From an uncultured Clostridia bacterium (GTDB taxonomy: Bacteria > Bacillota > Clostridia > Christensenellales > UBA3700), in the NCBI GenBank assembly GCA_948471525.1, contig CAOKSY010000001.1, positions 186,001-250,000 on the forward strand: a stretch of 64,000 nt of DNA, given 5' to 3'. Position 1 is the first letter of the stretch. Each line of letters starts with the position of its first letter. This document shows, one piece after another, positions 45,025-53,792 of this stretch. The notes below the pieces were generated by a model that worked only from the letters and a program-made list of their open reading frames with translations, had not been told where the DNA came from and did no database searches. Made by a program: the position numbers and the translations under genes.

Positions 45025-46272
45025 CTAATTTATAGCATCTATTTCGCTCTGCGCGTCGATCAGTTTCTGTTTGTAGTCCTTGGAGTACTCTTCTGCCTTC
45101 TTTAATTCTTCCTCGGACAGATCTTTCCATTCGCGCTTTTCCTTGGCGCGTTTAGCTATATCTTTTATATCTATTTCTACGCCGAATACCCACTCTATTG
45201 TACCCCCATAAAAATCCGGTACGATAGACATTTGGAAAGGCGTATCGACTTGTAAGATATCGAATAAAGAAATTCCATTCGGAATAAATATATCCAGCAA
45301 GACCTGCCACCACTTGGTCTCGTCGACTTCGATCTCGGTTATCGCTCCCGTGCCCGAGGCTTCGTTTCCTATGATCAAAGGCGGAACGTCCTGATTTTTT
45401 GCCGCGCGCTCAGCCGCGGCTTTCTCCGCTTGGGTGCTTCTGACCAAATCTCCGAGAAGTTTCGACTTCATACTCTCCAGATCCATTTGATTGAACTTGA
45501 GATTTACGTCGACCTTTCTAGAAGATATGCCCTCGTATTCGACTTTGATAGAAAATACGTCGTCATTGGAATAACTGTTGAAGTCGTCGTATGTAAAGTA
45601 CAGCTCGTTGCCGAAATCCACTTTTATCAACTCGTCGTTGACATAGAACATTATTTTCTCAATATCTACATTACACTCCGCCGTCAGCGTACAAAAGGCG
45701 CTACCATCGCCTTGCAGGATATAACAAGGCTGTTGCATCAAGTTGAATATATTGCCTTGATAATCAAACATCGCAGAATAGATCTCTATATCGTCTTCGG
45801 GTTTTTTGAGATAGACGGTTTTTTCCTCTTCCGTCGCTTCTATGATTTCTATATAGGGATTATATCCCGCGCGCTCCACGTACAATTCTACGTAGCGTCT
45901 TAGCAAAGGCGCGGTGATCTGACCGTTTTCGTCGGTAAAGCGAGGTACGCCGTCTATGCGCACGAGCGCATTTGCGATAGGCGCGCTTGCGACGTAATTG
46001 CCCAGAGCGCGATCGCCAGTCGCGGTAGTCTTTACGGTGATCGTCTTGGTCACTTTCTCAAAGCCGGAGACGGTATCGAAAGCCAAAGCAGAGGTCTTGA
46101 TTTCGTCAGTAGAATTATTTCTGTCCTTGTAGGGGATATAGCAATCATTTTCGATATAAGCCACAGGAGTCTCAATGGACTTGTCTCTTTTAAGATCAAC
46201 GGAAGTCCATAGCATAGACGTCGAAGAAAACGACATTATCAAAGTCAATATAAACGTCACAAGTGTCTTCAT
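45025..46272 (-). CDS. Large exported protein, N-terminal part (split by in-frame TAG)
   Basis: 415 residues from the ATG at 46272 (AAGGAG lies 13 bases upstream; a TTG at 46284 is too close to it). A signal peptide is followed by a transthyretin-like or carboxypeptidase-regulatory domain (NALVRIDGVPRFTDENGQIT, then RRYVELYVERAGYNPYIEII) and a region ending in a helical Lys-Glu-rich stretch. It then meets TAG at 45027-45025, after which the same frame continues as the 42376 gene. The sum, about 1300 residues, equals the intact paralogue of 1309. It is the first gene of the 20-kb operon. Confidence 0.75.
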   Translation of the reverse strand: MKTLVTFILTLIMSFSSTSMLWTSVDLKRDKSIETPVAYIENDCYIPYKDRNNSTDEIKTSALAFDTVSGFEKVTKTITVKTTATGDRALGNYVASAPIANALVRIDGVPRFTDENGQITAPLLRRYVELYVERAGYNPYIEIIEATEEEKTVYLKKPEDDIEIYSAMFDYQGNIFNLMQQPCYILQGDGSAFCTLTAECNVDIEKIMFYVNDELIKVDFGNELYFTYDDFNSYSNDDVFSIKVEYEGISSRKVDVNLKFNQMDLESMKSKLLGDLVRSTQAEKAAAERAAKNQDVPPLIIGNEASGTGAITEIEVDETKWWQVLLDIFIPNGISLFDILQVDTPFQMSIVPDFYGGTIEWVFGVEIDIKDIAKRAKEKREWKDLSEEELKKAEEYSKDYKQKLIDAQSEIDAIN

Positions 46273-46377
46273 AAATTTGTCCAAACTCCTTGTTTATCTT
46301 CTGTCAACTTTAATCCATCGCGCCTGCGATATAGCGTTTGCATTAAGCCGATATTGTGTTTGCTCTTTTGACGTCAT

Positions 46378-46561
46378 CGCACAATTAGACAGAAAAATTG
46401 TCGTTTTTGTACATATCGCCGAGCGTTGTATCACCGTGCTTAATATATATGGTAAATTCTAGTCTCAATTCATTATTTTGTCAACACTTTTACCGATATT
46501 TCTAGAAAATTTCTTTACTTTTGCATACTTTGACGTTATATTTGAGCTTATTTTAATAAAA
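46378..46561 (-). promoter_or_regulatory. Conserved promoter-leader module, copy B
   Basis: 184 bp aligned without gaps to 52865-53048 and about 90 percent identical. It contains TTGACA (46484-46479), 17 bp, TAGAAT (46461-46456), a perfect TTTCTAGAAA palindrome just upstream of -35 (46499-46508), and about 70 nt of conserved leader with a small hairpin (GACA/TGTC). Conservation on both sides of the promoter suggests regulatory sites. It drives the 20-kb operon. Confidence 0.8.
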
Positions 46562-46813
46562 GTCGCTGCAATCTTTGTAAATAATTGATCGCTTTTGACT
46601 TTTTAAAAATGCTGATTATGACATAAAACGTAAGGAAATCTCCTGTTTCTCTCCCCGCCCCCTTTTGATCGCTTGCCGCCGAGATCGATCCGACGTCCGC
46701 GCGATACCGCGCAGTATAAAGATCTCCGCCGTATCGCCCTCCTACTCGACTCCGCAAAGATAAAACTTATACGGCTGAATATCCTCGCTTGACCTCGCAG
46801 TCCTATCTGCTAT
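46562..46813. other. Gene-free stretch between the two surface-protein units
   Basis: No gene and no convincing terminator after the 1309-residue gene. A GC-rich patch (46660-46710; hairpin CGCG/CGCG near 46700 without a T-run) is all that stands out. Transcription from unit A could run into unit B. Confidence 0.4.
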
Positions 46814-49800
46814 TTACCTCATAAATTTTTTGATATCCTGAAGTTGCTGTCTATAAACGTTGTCGACAAGCTCTTCGGGCGCAGTCTCTGTCTGCACAGA
46901 ATATATTCCCGCGCCGTTGTCGTCTTTATAAAATTCTCTCTCTTCCGACTCCACAGAGAAGTAGACGTAATCTCCCTCTTTTATTTCGTCAAAGGCTATC
47001 TCAAACTCTTTATTGCCGCCCGCCGACACAAAAGACCGCTCGACTTTATACAATTCGCCGTTGACGTATATATTCAACGCGATAGCGCTGTCGATATCGG
47101 ATATATTGGATACGTTGACTTTGAAGTTCTGTTTGCCGTTGATCAATTTCATTTGGGCGTCTACCGTCATATCGGTATAATTGACGAATATCGAAGCGAC
47201 GTCGCTTGCCAATATCTTATCGCCGTCGTATACCGTGGCGGCGACCTCTATACAGCCGTCCTTGCCTACGTCCGCGACAAAGTCAATGATAAAATAGCCG
47301 CTCGATCCCGCGCTTAAAGTACTCGGGCAGTCTACGGCAATATTCTGATTGCAAATATCTACCTCGAATCCGAAAATATCAAAATCTCCGATATTTTCTA
47401 CGTACAACATTATTTGCGCGTCCTTGCCCTGCATTATGCTGTCCAGCGCGACTGCCTCTATGCTTATATCGTATCCGCGTTTGTGCTCAGCTGCGCACAG
47501 CGCAATCGGCGACTTGGCAGAACTGTCCTCTTCGTCCACCAGACACATATTGTACGTCGAGTATACAGTATCGCCGTCATAAAAACCTGTCAGCGCGGAA
47601 ATATCCGCATCGGGGGTCTTTTCGTCGATTACCGAAAAAGGCGTACTCCACTTGCCGTCGATATACAACGCGCAATAGCCTCTCTCCGCCTCGCCGTCAT
47701 AACCTTCATAGAATATCGCGGGCGTGTCGCCGCTCTTTGAAATACTGAACTCCTGCCCTACGGTCGCGTCGACGGCTGCTTTCTCATTTAAATAATCTTC
47801 AGTAGCCATCAATTTGCCTTCTTTATAATACAACATAGCGATTCTGCCATTCAAATCGATAAATTGCGGATTTATCGCCGAATCGCTTTCAAATACTCTC
47901 GATCCGTCTTTGAGCACGTACGTTGTCGTTTCAAAAGTAAGTAAGTCTCCGTCTTTGTCTTCTCTTATCGCAAGCGCGGGTCTGCCGTTTTCTATTGCGC
48001 AAGAGTAAGAAGATACGGGCTTGCCGTTCCTGAATATTTCCTCTGCGCCCGACCAATTATTGCCGTTGTAATTCGAAGAATAAATGATATTCTCGCCCGA
48101 CATTCCCAAGAAGTCGTCGTTTGTATTCGACTGCCAAGTCAGCGTAACGTCCGACGTTCCGTCGACGACGGCAAACTGCGGCGCGGAGTCGAATTTGCTG
48201 TCGTTTGTGATTTGTTTCGCCGATTCGAATTTTCCAGTCTTGCCGTCAAACTTCGAGACGAATATGTCCAAAGCCTTCAGCGAATCGTAGAGGCCGTCTT
48301 GCTCTCCCATAAGTCTGTTGGTCCTTTGCATAGCGACAAAAACTTCCCCGTCTTTTACGCATACGTCAAAAGCATGATCCCCTCTGCCGTCGTCGCAGAC
48401 TGCCTTAGGCGCGCTCCACTGTCCGCCGTCGTAAACAGAATACTTGACGACGGATGAATTGTAGACGTCTCTGTCCGCATCGTCTTCTATCCATATCAGC
48501 ATCTGTCTGCCGTCTTCGAGTTCTATCAATTGAGGACGGGAAGCATAATATATCCTGTCACACAGCTGATTTTCGCTTATCTTACAGTCGATCGGCGAGG
48601 CTTTTGCCAATCTCGATATTTGAAGCGTTTTTTCCTTGTCCTCCCAAAGCGTCATCTCGGGAGATTTATATCCGAATTCTATTTCAAAACTCAAAAATTG
48701 AAGCTTTAATCCCGCTCCCCACTGAAAATCTATCTTTCTTTCAGGTGTTAGTTCCATTTCGAAATTTACAAAACCGTATCCGCCTACAGTAATGTTCATA
48801 GCTGCCACTCCAATACCGGCATCCAATCTCGCACCAAAGATTATAAAGAAGTAAATTCTTTGAACTAAATTTTCAATAGTAATCAGTTCATTGTTTTCTA
48901 TAAAACTTAATTCTAATTTAGCTCCGAAATTTCCTTGAATTTTAATAAATATCGGAATAGGTGCTATCGGAGTAGGCACGACCCATTGATATGAGAAGGC
49001 AGGTCTAAAAGCAAACTCCGCAAATACCGATACCTTTTCAAATCTTCCCGTTCTGTAAGAAATAGTAATATTCCCCATAAAAGAAAATTCAATATCTATT
49101 TTGAAAGATGGTCCTGTTGTGACAGCAGCGTTTTGATTTACAAAAAAATCTACAATTTTCTTTACGTCTTTATCGTATTTATCTTGATTCGCAAGAAATT
49201 TATTCAAAGCTTGCGTTACGTCCTTTTGAGACGTCTGAAATTGCTGCTCTGCTTTTTCAACGGCTTTTGTAGCCTTATCGTATTCATCTTGAATTTCGCC
49301 TATTGCTCGCTGATACGCCTTGTTGGCTTGCCTATAATTATTTCTCGCTTGCCTATAAGCCTTATAATCTCCGCTTTCTTGTGCTTTTTGATACTCGGCA
49401 TTCATCGCGTCTTCGCTTTCATTCATCTTTCTCATTGCGTCAAAATACTCTTCATCAATATAACCGGTATTATTGTATTTTTCTTTCGCTTCCTTAAAAT
49501 TTAGATAAGCTTCCTCAACTTTCTTTTGATTTTCAATACAGATCTGCTCTGATTGCTCTACTTTTGCCCTTGATTTAGCTTCATTATATATTTTTTTGTT
49601 TAATCGATGGTCATCTATTCTCTCTTGTATTTTGGCATTAACCTTCTCCACCCATTTGGGTTTTACTGACACACCAATTAAAAAACTAAACGTTCCTTTA
49701 TAAAAATTAGGAACAATAGAAAACTTAAACTTTTCGAAACCACTCCAATCAGATATCAATATTTGTTCAGGGATAATTACGTCCAATACAATTTCCCATA

Positions 49801-50743
49801 TTTCCATTTTTTGAGGTACGTTTATCTCTCCTACATTACCGACGTTTGCTTCATCATTTCCGATCTCAAAACTCGGATCGGAAGCGTTTGACGCTTTTGC
49901 CATAGCCGCCTGCTCTCTAGCCTGACGTTCGACACCTCTCAAAATTTCAGCCTTAATATCGGTAGGATTATAATCGCAGAATTGAATAAGAATTTCCCTA
50001 TATTCCGAATAAATGCCCGAATAGCATATCCTTACAGTAAATTTATCTTCATTGCCGTACGAATCGAAATCTTCGTCGGTAAAATACATCTCGTTGCCGA
50101 ACGTGACTTTTCTCAAATCGCCGTTGACGTAAAACATCAGCCTGTCCGCTTCGACGTTGCTCTCGACTGTCAAGACGGAAAATACCTCATCTATTCCCCT
50201 CAATACGTAACAAGGCTGTTGCAACAGATTGAACATCTTGCCTTGATATTCAAACATAGCGGAATATATGTCTATATCGTCGCTGGGCTTTTTCAAATTG
50301 ACGACTTTATCTCCGGAAGACGCATCGATGATTTCTATGTACGGATTATATCCCGTTCTATTGACGTACAACTCTACGTATCGCTTGTTTACCGATGCTT
50401 TTATCCTGCCTTGCTTGTCCGTAAATCTCGGCACTCCGTCAAGTCTGACCAATGCATTGGATATAGGAACGCTCGCGACGTAATTGCCGCGATCGGGATC
50501 GCCGGTCGCCGTCGTCATTACAATGACCGTCAAGATATATTCTTCGCTTGTCAGATCCAATTTTTCCACTGTTACGTTTGCCGCCTTGTTCCTATCGGCA
50601 TAAGTGACGTAGTCGTCGTTTTCTATCTTTGCCACAGGAGTAAATCCGTCGGACGAATTTTGCATGTCTACCGCATACCATAATCCCGACGTGGACGTAA
50701 ACAGCATCAATATTGTCAATATTACCGCTATACCCGTTTTCAT
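46814..50743 (-). CDS. Large exported protein, intact paralogue (1309 residues)
   Basis: Signal or membrane segment (1-25), then a transthyretin-like domain (about 65-160; NALVRLDGVPRFTDKQGRIK), a beta-rich part, a long coiled-coil rich in Ala, Lys and Glu (about 370-520), and an alternating amphipathic-strand region (about 540-700; FKIDIEFSFMGNITISY). Next come propeller-like repeats (about 715-1010; RPQLIELEDGRQMLIWIEDD, WSAPKAVCDDGRGDHAFDV, YSSNYNGNNWSG) and two CARDB-like domains (about 1075-1270). The conserved tail (YSVQTETAPEELVDNVYRQ and so on) ends FMR. No known anchor is present. SD GAGGTGAAC precedes the ATG. Function unknown; the shape suggests a cell-surface fibre or receptor. 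Confidence 0.75.
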   Translation of the reverse strand: MKTGIAVILTILMLFTSTSGLWYAVDMQNSSDGFTPVAKIENDDYVTYADRNKAANVTVEKLDLTSEEYILTVIVMTTATGDPDRGNYVASVPISNALVRLDGVPRFTDKQGRIKASVNKRYVELYVNRTGYNPYIEIIDASSGDKVVNLKKPSDDIDIYSAMFEYQGKMFNLLQQPCYVLRGIDEVFSVLTVESNVEADRLMFYVNGDLRKVTFGNEMYFTDEDFDSYGNEDKFTVRICYSGIYSEYREILIQFCDYNPTDIKAEILRGVERQAREQAAMAKASNASDPSFEIGNDEANVGNVGEINVPQKMEIWEIVLDVIIPEQILISDWSGFEKFKFSIVPNFYKGTFSFLIGVSVKPKWVEKVNAKIQERIDDHRLNKKIYNEAKSRAKVEQSEQICIENQKKVEEAYLNFKEAKEKYNNTGYIDEEYFDAMRKMNESEDAMNAEYQKAQESGDYKAYRQARNNYRQANKAYQRAIGEIQDEYDKATKAVEKAEQQFQTSQKDVTQALNKFLANQDKYDKDVKKIVDFFVNQNAAVTTGPSFKIDIEFSFMGNITISYRTGRFEKVSVFAEFAFRPAFSYQWVVPTPIAPIPIFIKIQGNFGAKLELSFIENNELITIENLVQRIYFFIIFGARLDAGIGVAAMNITVGGYGFVNFEMELTPERKIDFQWGAGLKLQFLSFEIEFGYKSPEMTLWEDKEKTLQISRLAKASPIDCKISENQLCDRIYYASRPQLIELEDGRQMLIWIEDDADRDVYNSSVVKYSVYDGGQWSAPKAVCDDGRGDHAFDVCVKDGEVFVAMQRTNRLMGEQDGLYDSLKALDIFVSKFDGKTGKFESAKQITNDSKFDSAPQFAVVDGTSDVTLTWQSNTNDDFLGMSGENIIYSSNYNGNNWSGAEEIFRNGKPVSSYSCAIENGRPALAIREDKDGDLLTFETTTYVLKDGSRVFESDSAINPQFIDLNGRIAMLYYKEGKLMATEDYLNEKAAVDATVGQEFSISKSGDTPAIFYEGYDGEAERGYCALYIDGKWSTPFSVIDEKTPDADISALTGFYDGDTVYSTYNMCLVDEEDSSAKSPIALCAAEHKRGYDISIEAVALDSIMQGKDAQIMLYVENIGDFDIFGFEVDICNQNIAVDCPSTLSAGSSGYFIIDFVADVGKDGCIEVAATVYDGDKILASDVASIFVNYTDMTVDAQMKLINGKQNFKVNVSNISDIDSAIALNIYVNGELYKVERSFVSAGGNKEFEIAFDEIKEGDYVYFSVESEEREFYKDDNGAGIYSVQTETAPEELVDNVYRQQLQDIKKFMR

Positions 50744-50779
50744 TTGTTCACCTCTGTTTATTTCTTTATTTGTACTATT

Positions 50780-51412
50780 TTATTCTTTTTCGGTTTTAGA
50801 CGCGTCTTCTATAGCCGCATCTGTAGTTATATCATCTTTTTGTATAAAATACCTGTAGTCTTCTTCTTTTGCTTTATTATTCTGCAAATCTTTTAAAAAA
50901 CTTCCCCCTTCCAATCCCGGATGTACCTTCTTTCTCTCTTCTTCTCTTATCAACCGCTCTCTTTTATCTTTATATAACAGTTTAATATAAAATATTATCA
51001 ACACAATAAATATTATTATCAGAATTATGAGTACTATCATTGACGCTCTATCTCCGGGTACATGCCCTACTGCTATACTGTTTCCTTTGCCGTCGATATA
51101 TATATCGATCTTTGTGCCTATATGACGTCTTGCCTCTTCTTCATTTATAAAATTAGCGCCTTCGCCGCAATAAAATACACCGTTACTGTCTCTATATTCA
51201 TAATATAAATGTACTGAGTATCCTAAACCATTTAATCTTACATCGACAATTTCAGCCTCTACAATTACACCTCCCTTTATCGCGTTGCGTTTTTGAACTC
51301 CGACATAGTACGACCAAAAAAGTCCTGCTATAAAAATTAGAAGTAATAATGCTGTACATAATACGCTATTGGCTATGATTTTTGTTTGAGTCTTTCCGTT
51401 CCATTTTCTCAT
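50780..51412 (-). CDS. DUF3592-like membrane protein, copy 3
   Basis: 210 residues: a membrane segment at about 13-37, the outside domain GGVIVEAEIVDVRLNG, YEYRDSNGVFYCG and GTKIDIYIDGKGNSIAVG, a second membrane segment (about 125-148), and a longer charged cytoplasmic tail that ends DAAIEDASKTEKE. That tail resembles the tails of the double protein encoded upstream rather than the Lys-rich tails of copies 1 and 2. It lies 36 bp upstream of the 1309-residue gene and 87 bp downstream of the fused pair. Confidence 0.75.
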   Translation of the reverse strand: MRKWNGKTQTKIIANSVLCTALLLLIFIAGLFWSYYVGVQKRNAIKGGVIVEAEIVDVRLNGLGYSVHLYYEYRDSNGVFYCGEGANFINEEEARRHIGTKIDIYIDGKGNSIAVGHVPGDRASMIVLIILIIIFIVLIIFYIKLLYKDKRERLIREEERKKVHPGLEGGSFLKDLQNNKAKEEDYRYFIQKDDITTDAAIEDASKTEKE

Positions 51413-51499
51413 TGCCTTACTTACTCCTTATACCACTCAGATCCTCGATTTCCCTAATTGTAAAGATTATGTACTTATGTCTTCTCTGTTTCTTATATT

Positions 51500-52699
51500 C
51501 TATTCTTCGATATTAGACACGTCTTCTATAGCCGTATCTATGGTTATTTCTTCTTTTTGTATTTCTGCAATTGGCTCGCTTGTCATTGCTTCCTGCGGAT
51601 TCTCCCCATATTCACTTGGGGAGTTTGCCTCGTCTATCACCTCTTTGGCTCTAAGATTTCTTTTATCTACAGCCAAGAGCTTGAAATACACAGCAATCGC
51701 GATAAGAACAATTATTATTAAAACTACAAAAACAGCAATCAACGCTTTATCTGCCGGAGTACTTCCTACTTTAATACTGTTGCCCTTGCCGTCGATATAT
51801 ATATCTACCTTTTCACCTATATGCCGCTCTGCCTCTTCAACATAATTAAATATTGGACCCGCTATCCCCTCGTATTTTACTCCATTTTCGTCTATATATT
51901 TATACCTTAGCTGATAATAACCGCGTCCTGATGAACCACTAAAATAACTGACACTGTCATATTTCGCCTCCACTATTACTCCGCCCTCCATAGCGTTACG
52001 TTGTAGAGTGCTTTGATAGTACAGCAATATACTGACTGATACAAATATCAATAGGACCAATGCCGTACACAATACGCTGTTCGCAGTCTTCCTTAATTCG
52101 GTCTTTTCTTTCATCCGCCTCTTGGATACCTTTTCTATGGCAGTATCTTCAACTATATCTCTGTTTTGTAATTCAGTCGTTGCCTCTTCTCCAAGATAGT
52201 TTTCCTCGCCCGTAATTTCTTCGGCTTTCATTCTCTTATATACCGCCCGAAGCCTGAAATACACGGCGATTGCGGTAACAGTAAGTATTATAAATATTAT
52301 GGCGATAACCAGCCATTTCCTGTCGGACGGGGTCTGTCCCACTTCAATGCTGTGACTGTTGCCGTCGATATATATCTCTACTTTCTTGCCTATATACTGC
52401 TTTGCCTCTTCCATACTATCTAAAGTCGGACCGGCAACCCCTCTATATCTGACACCGTTTTTATCAATATATTGATACTCTAGATGCCAAGTTTCTTTTC
52501 CCCCAAAGAATGAAGTACGGGAATCTATATCTATGAATTCGGCCTCAACTATTACTCCGCCGTTTATCGCCTTGCGCTCTTGATAACTGGAATCGTACAA
52601 CACTATAAACAATATCGAAAAAAATATAAGAAATAACGTCATACCGGATATAATATTCGCTATCTTCCTTATCTTTAATCTTTCTTTCTTTTGACTCAT
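51500..52699 (-). CDS. Double DUF3592-like membrane protein (fused tandem pair)
   Basis: 399 residues from the ATG at 52699 (AAGGAG just before it). The protein is two complete DUF3592-like units in a row, each with its own membrane segments, GGVIVEAE motif, YxYIDxNGVxYxG motif, IYIDGxxxSIxVG motif and charged tail. Unit 1 ends with DTAIEKVSKRR, where single copies have their C-terminus, and unit 2 begins with MKEKTELRKTANSV, where single copies have their start. It clearly arose by loss of the stop codon between tandem genes. It is the first gene of unit A. Confidence 0.8.
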   Translation of the reverse strand: MSQKKERLKIRKIANIISGMTLFLIFFSILFIVLYDSSYQERKAINGGVIVEAEFIDIDSRTSFFGGKETWHLEYQYIDKNGVRYRGVAGPTLDSMEEAKQYIGKKVEIYIDGNSHSIEVGQTPSDRKWLVIAIIFIILTVTAIAVYFRLRAVYKRMKAEEITGEENYLGEEATTELQNRDIVEDTAIEKVSKRRMKEKTELRKTANSVLCTALVLLIFVSVSILLYYQSTLQRNAMEGGVIVEAKYDSVSYFSGSSGRGYYQLRYKYIDENGVKYEGIAGPIFNYVEEAERHIGEKVDIYIDGKGNSIKVGSTPADKALIAVFVVLIIIVLIAIAVYFKLLAVDKRNLRAKEVIDEANSPSEYGENPQEAMTSEPIAEIQKEEITIDTAIEDVSNIEE

Positions 52700-52864
52700 T
52701 GCCACTCCTTATACTACTCGAACTGTCGATTTTAAGTCTTTATTTAATAGATATATATACTTATATATTCGGTCATACTCCATTAATATATATTCCAGTC
52801 GCAACAAATGCGTCTACAGCCTATGCGTTAGGTACGTCAATTGCCAACTTGCCGTTGCCGATAT

Positions 52865-53048
52865 CGCAGAATTAGACAGAAAAATTGTCGTTTTTATACA
52901 TATCGCCCAGCGTTGTATCACCATACTTAATATATATGGTAAATTCTAGTCTAAATTCCTTGATTTGTCAATACTTTAAACGATATTTCTAGAAAATTTC
53001 CTTACTTTTGCATACTTTGACGTTATATTTGAGCTTATTTTAATAAAA
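52865..53048 (-). promoter_or_regulatory. Conserved promoter-leader module, copy A
   Basis: Partner of 46378-46561, with TTGACA (52971-52966), 17 bp, TAGAAT (52948-52943), TTTCTAGAAA (52986-52995) and the conserved leader. It lies about 170 bp before the first gene of unit A. Confidence 0.8.
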
Positions 53049-53118
53049 ATCCCGATAATTTGAATTGACGTCTTATGGACTTCTGTCTTTTAGAATTACA
53101 AATATTGACATAAAAATA

Positions 53119-53146
53119 AAGGAGCTCTCAAATATGAGAGTTCCCT
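53119..53146 (-). terminator. Terminator after rfbC
   Basis: GGAGCTCTC/GAGAGTTCC hairpin with a 6-nt loop (53121-53144). On the minus strand it is followed by TTTATTTTTA. It closes the polysaccharide operon, and on the plus strand it could also stop readthrough the other way. Confidence 0.7.
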
Positions 53147-53207
53147 TTCTTTTATACTTTTTTATTACCGGACTTTAAGCGTCAAAAAAATAACGATTTT
53201 CCAAAAG

Positions 53208-53792
53208 TCAATTTTGATTGAGTTTATCTAAAGTTCCCCACTTTTTATCCTTTTCGCTCAGTATTATAGGAGTACCGTCAGCTAAGGTATATCCTTCGGA
53301 CGATCCTGCGATAACGCCCCAATCGATACCTATAGACGGATCGTTCCATGCGATTCCGCCTTCGTCTCCGGGATGATAAAAATCAGTGACCTTATAACAA
53401 AAACGCGCAGTATCGCTCAAGACCAAAAATCCGTGCGCGAAGCCTTCGGAGATATAAAATTGTTTGCTTTCGAATTCGCTTAGTTCTATGCCGAACCACT
53501 TTCCGAAAGTCGGGCTGCCGGGTCTGAGATCTACGGCCACGTCAAATACTCTGCCCTGAATCACTCTGACGAGTTTGCCCTGTGGATATTGCTTTTGAAA
53601 ATGCAACCCCCTCAACACTCCCTTTACGCTCATGGATTGATTGTCCTGCACAAACTCCATATTCAGACCGGCTTCCGCCATATCGCGTTTGTTGTAAGTC
53701 TCGGTAAAATAACCGCGATTGTCTCCGTACACCTCGGGCTCTATAATATACAAACCTTCGATAGGCGCTTTAGTTACTTTAATTTTTCCCAT
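53208..53792 (-). CDS. rfbC: dTDP-4-dehydrorhamnose 3,5-epimerase
   Basis: 194 residues, a cupin-fold epimerase of standard length. His64 in GVLRGLHFQ is the general base, and the DLRPGSPTFGKW and YISEGFAHGFLVLSD motifs are typical. It is the third step in dTDP-L-rhamnose synthesis. SD AAAGGAGA precedes the ATG. It overlaps the end of rfbD by 14 bp and is the last gene of the operon. Confidence 0.96.
   Translation of the reverse strand: MGKIKVTKAPIEGLYIIEPEVYGDNRGYFTETYNKRDMAEAGLNMEFVQDNQSMSVKGVLRGLHFQKQYPQGKLVRVIQGRVFDVAVDLRPGSPTFGKWFGIELSEFESKQFYISEGFAHGFLVLSDTARFCYKVTDFYHPGDEGGIAWNDPSIGIDWGVIAGSSEGYTLADGTPIILSEKDKKWGTLDKLNQN

Noticed and set aside
42376..46272. TAG recoded as an amino acid throughout the genome
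   Set aside because: Other genes here, such as the one at 9599, end with TAG at the expected place, so TAG is a normal stop.
46548..46757. 69-codon frame between the two surface-protein units
   Set aside because: No ribosome site, Arg-rich composition and overlap with the conserved promoter module.
26433..52699. LPXTG sortase signals or SLH domains in the large proteins
   Set aside because: I looked at the C-termini and found neither; anchors are lipoboxes, membrane segments or unknown.
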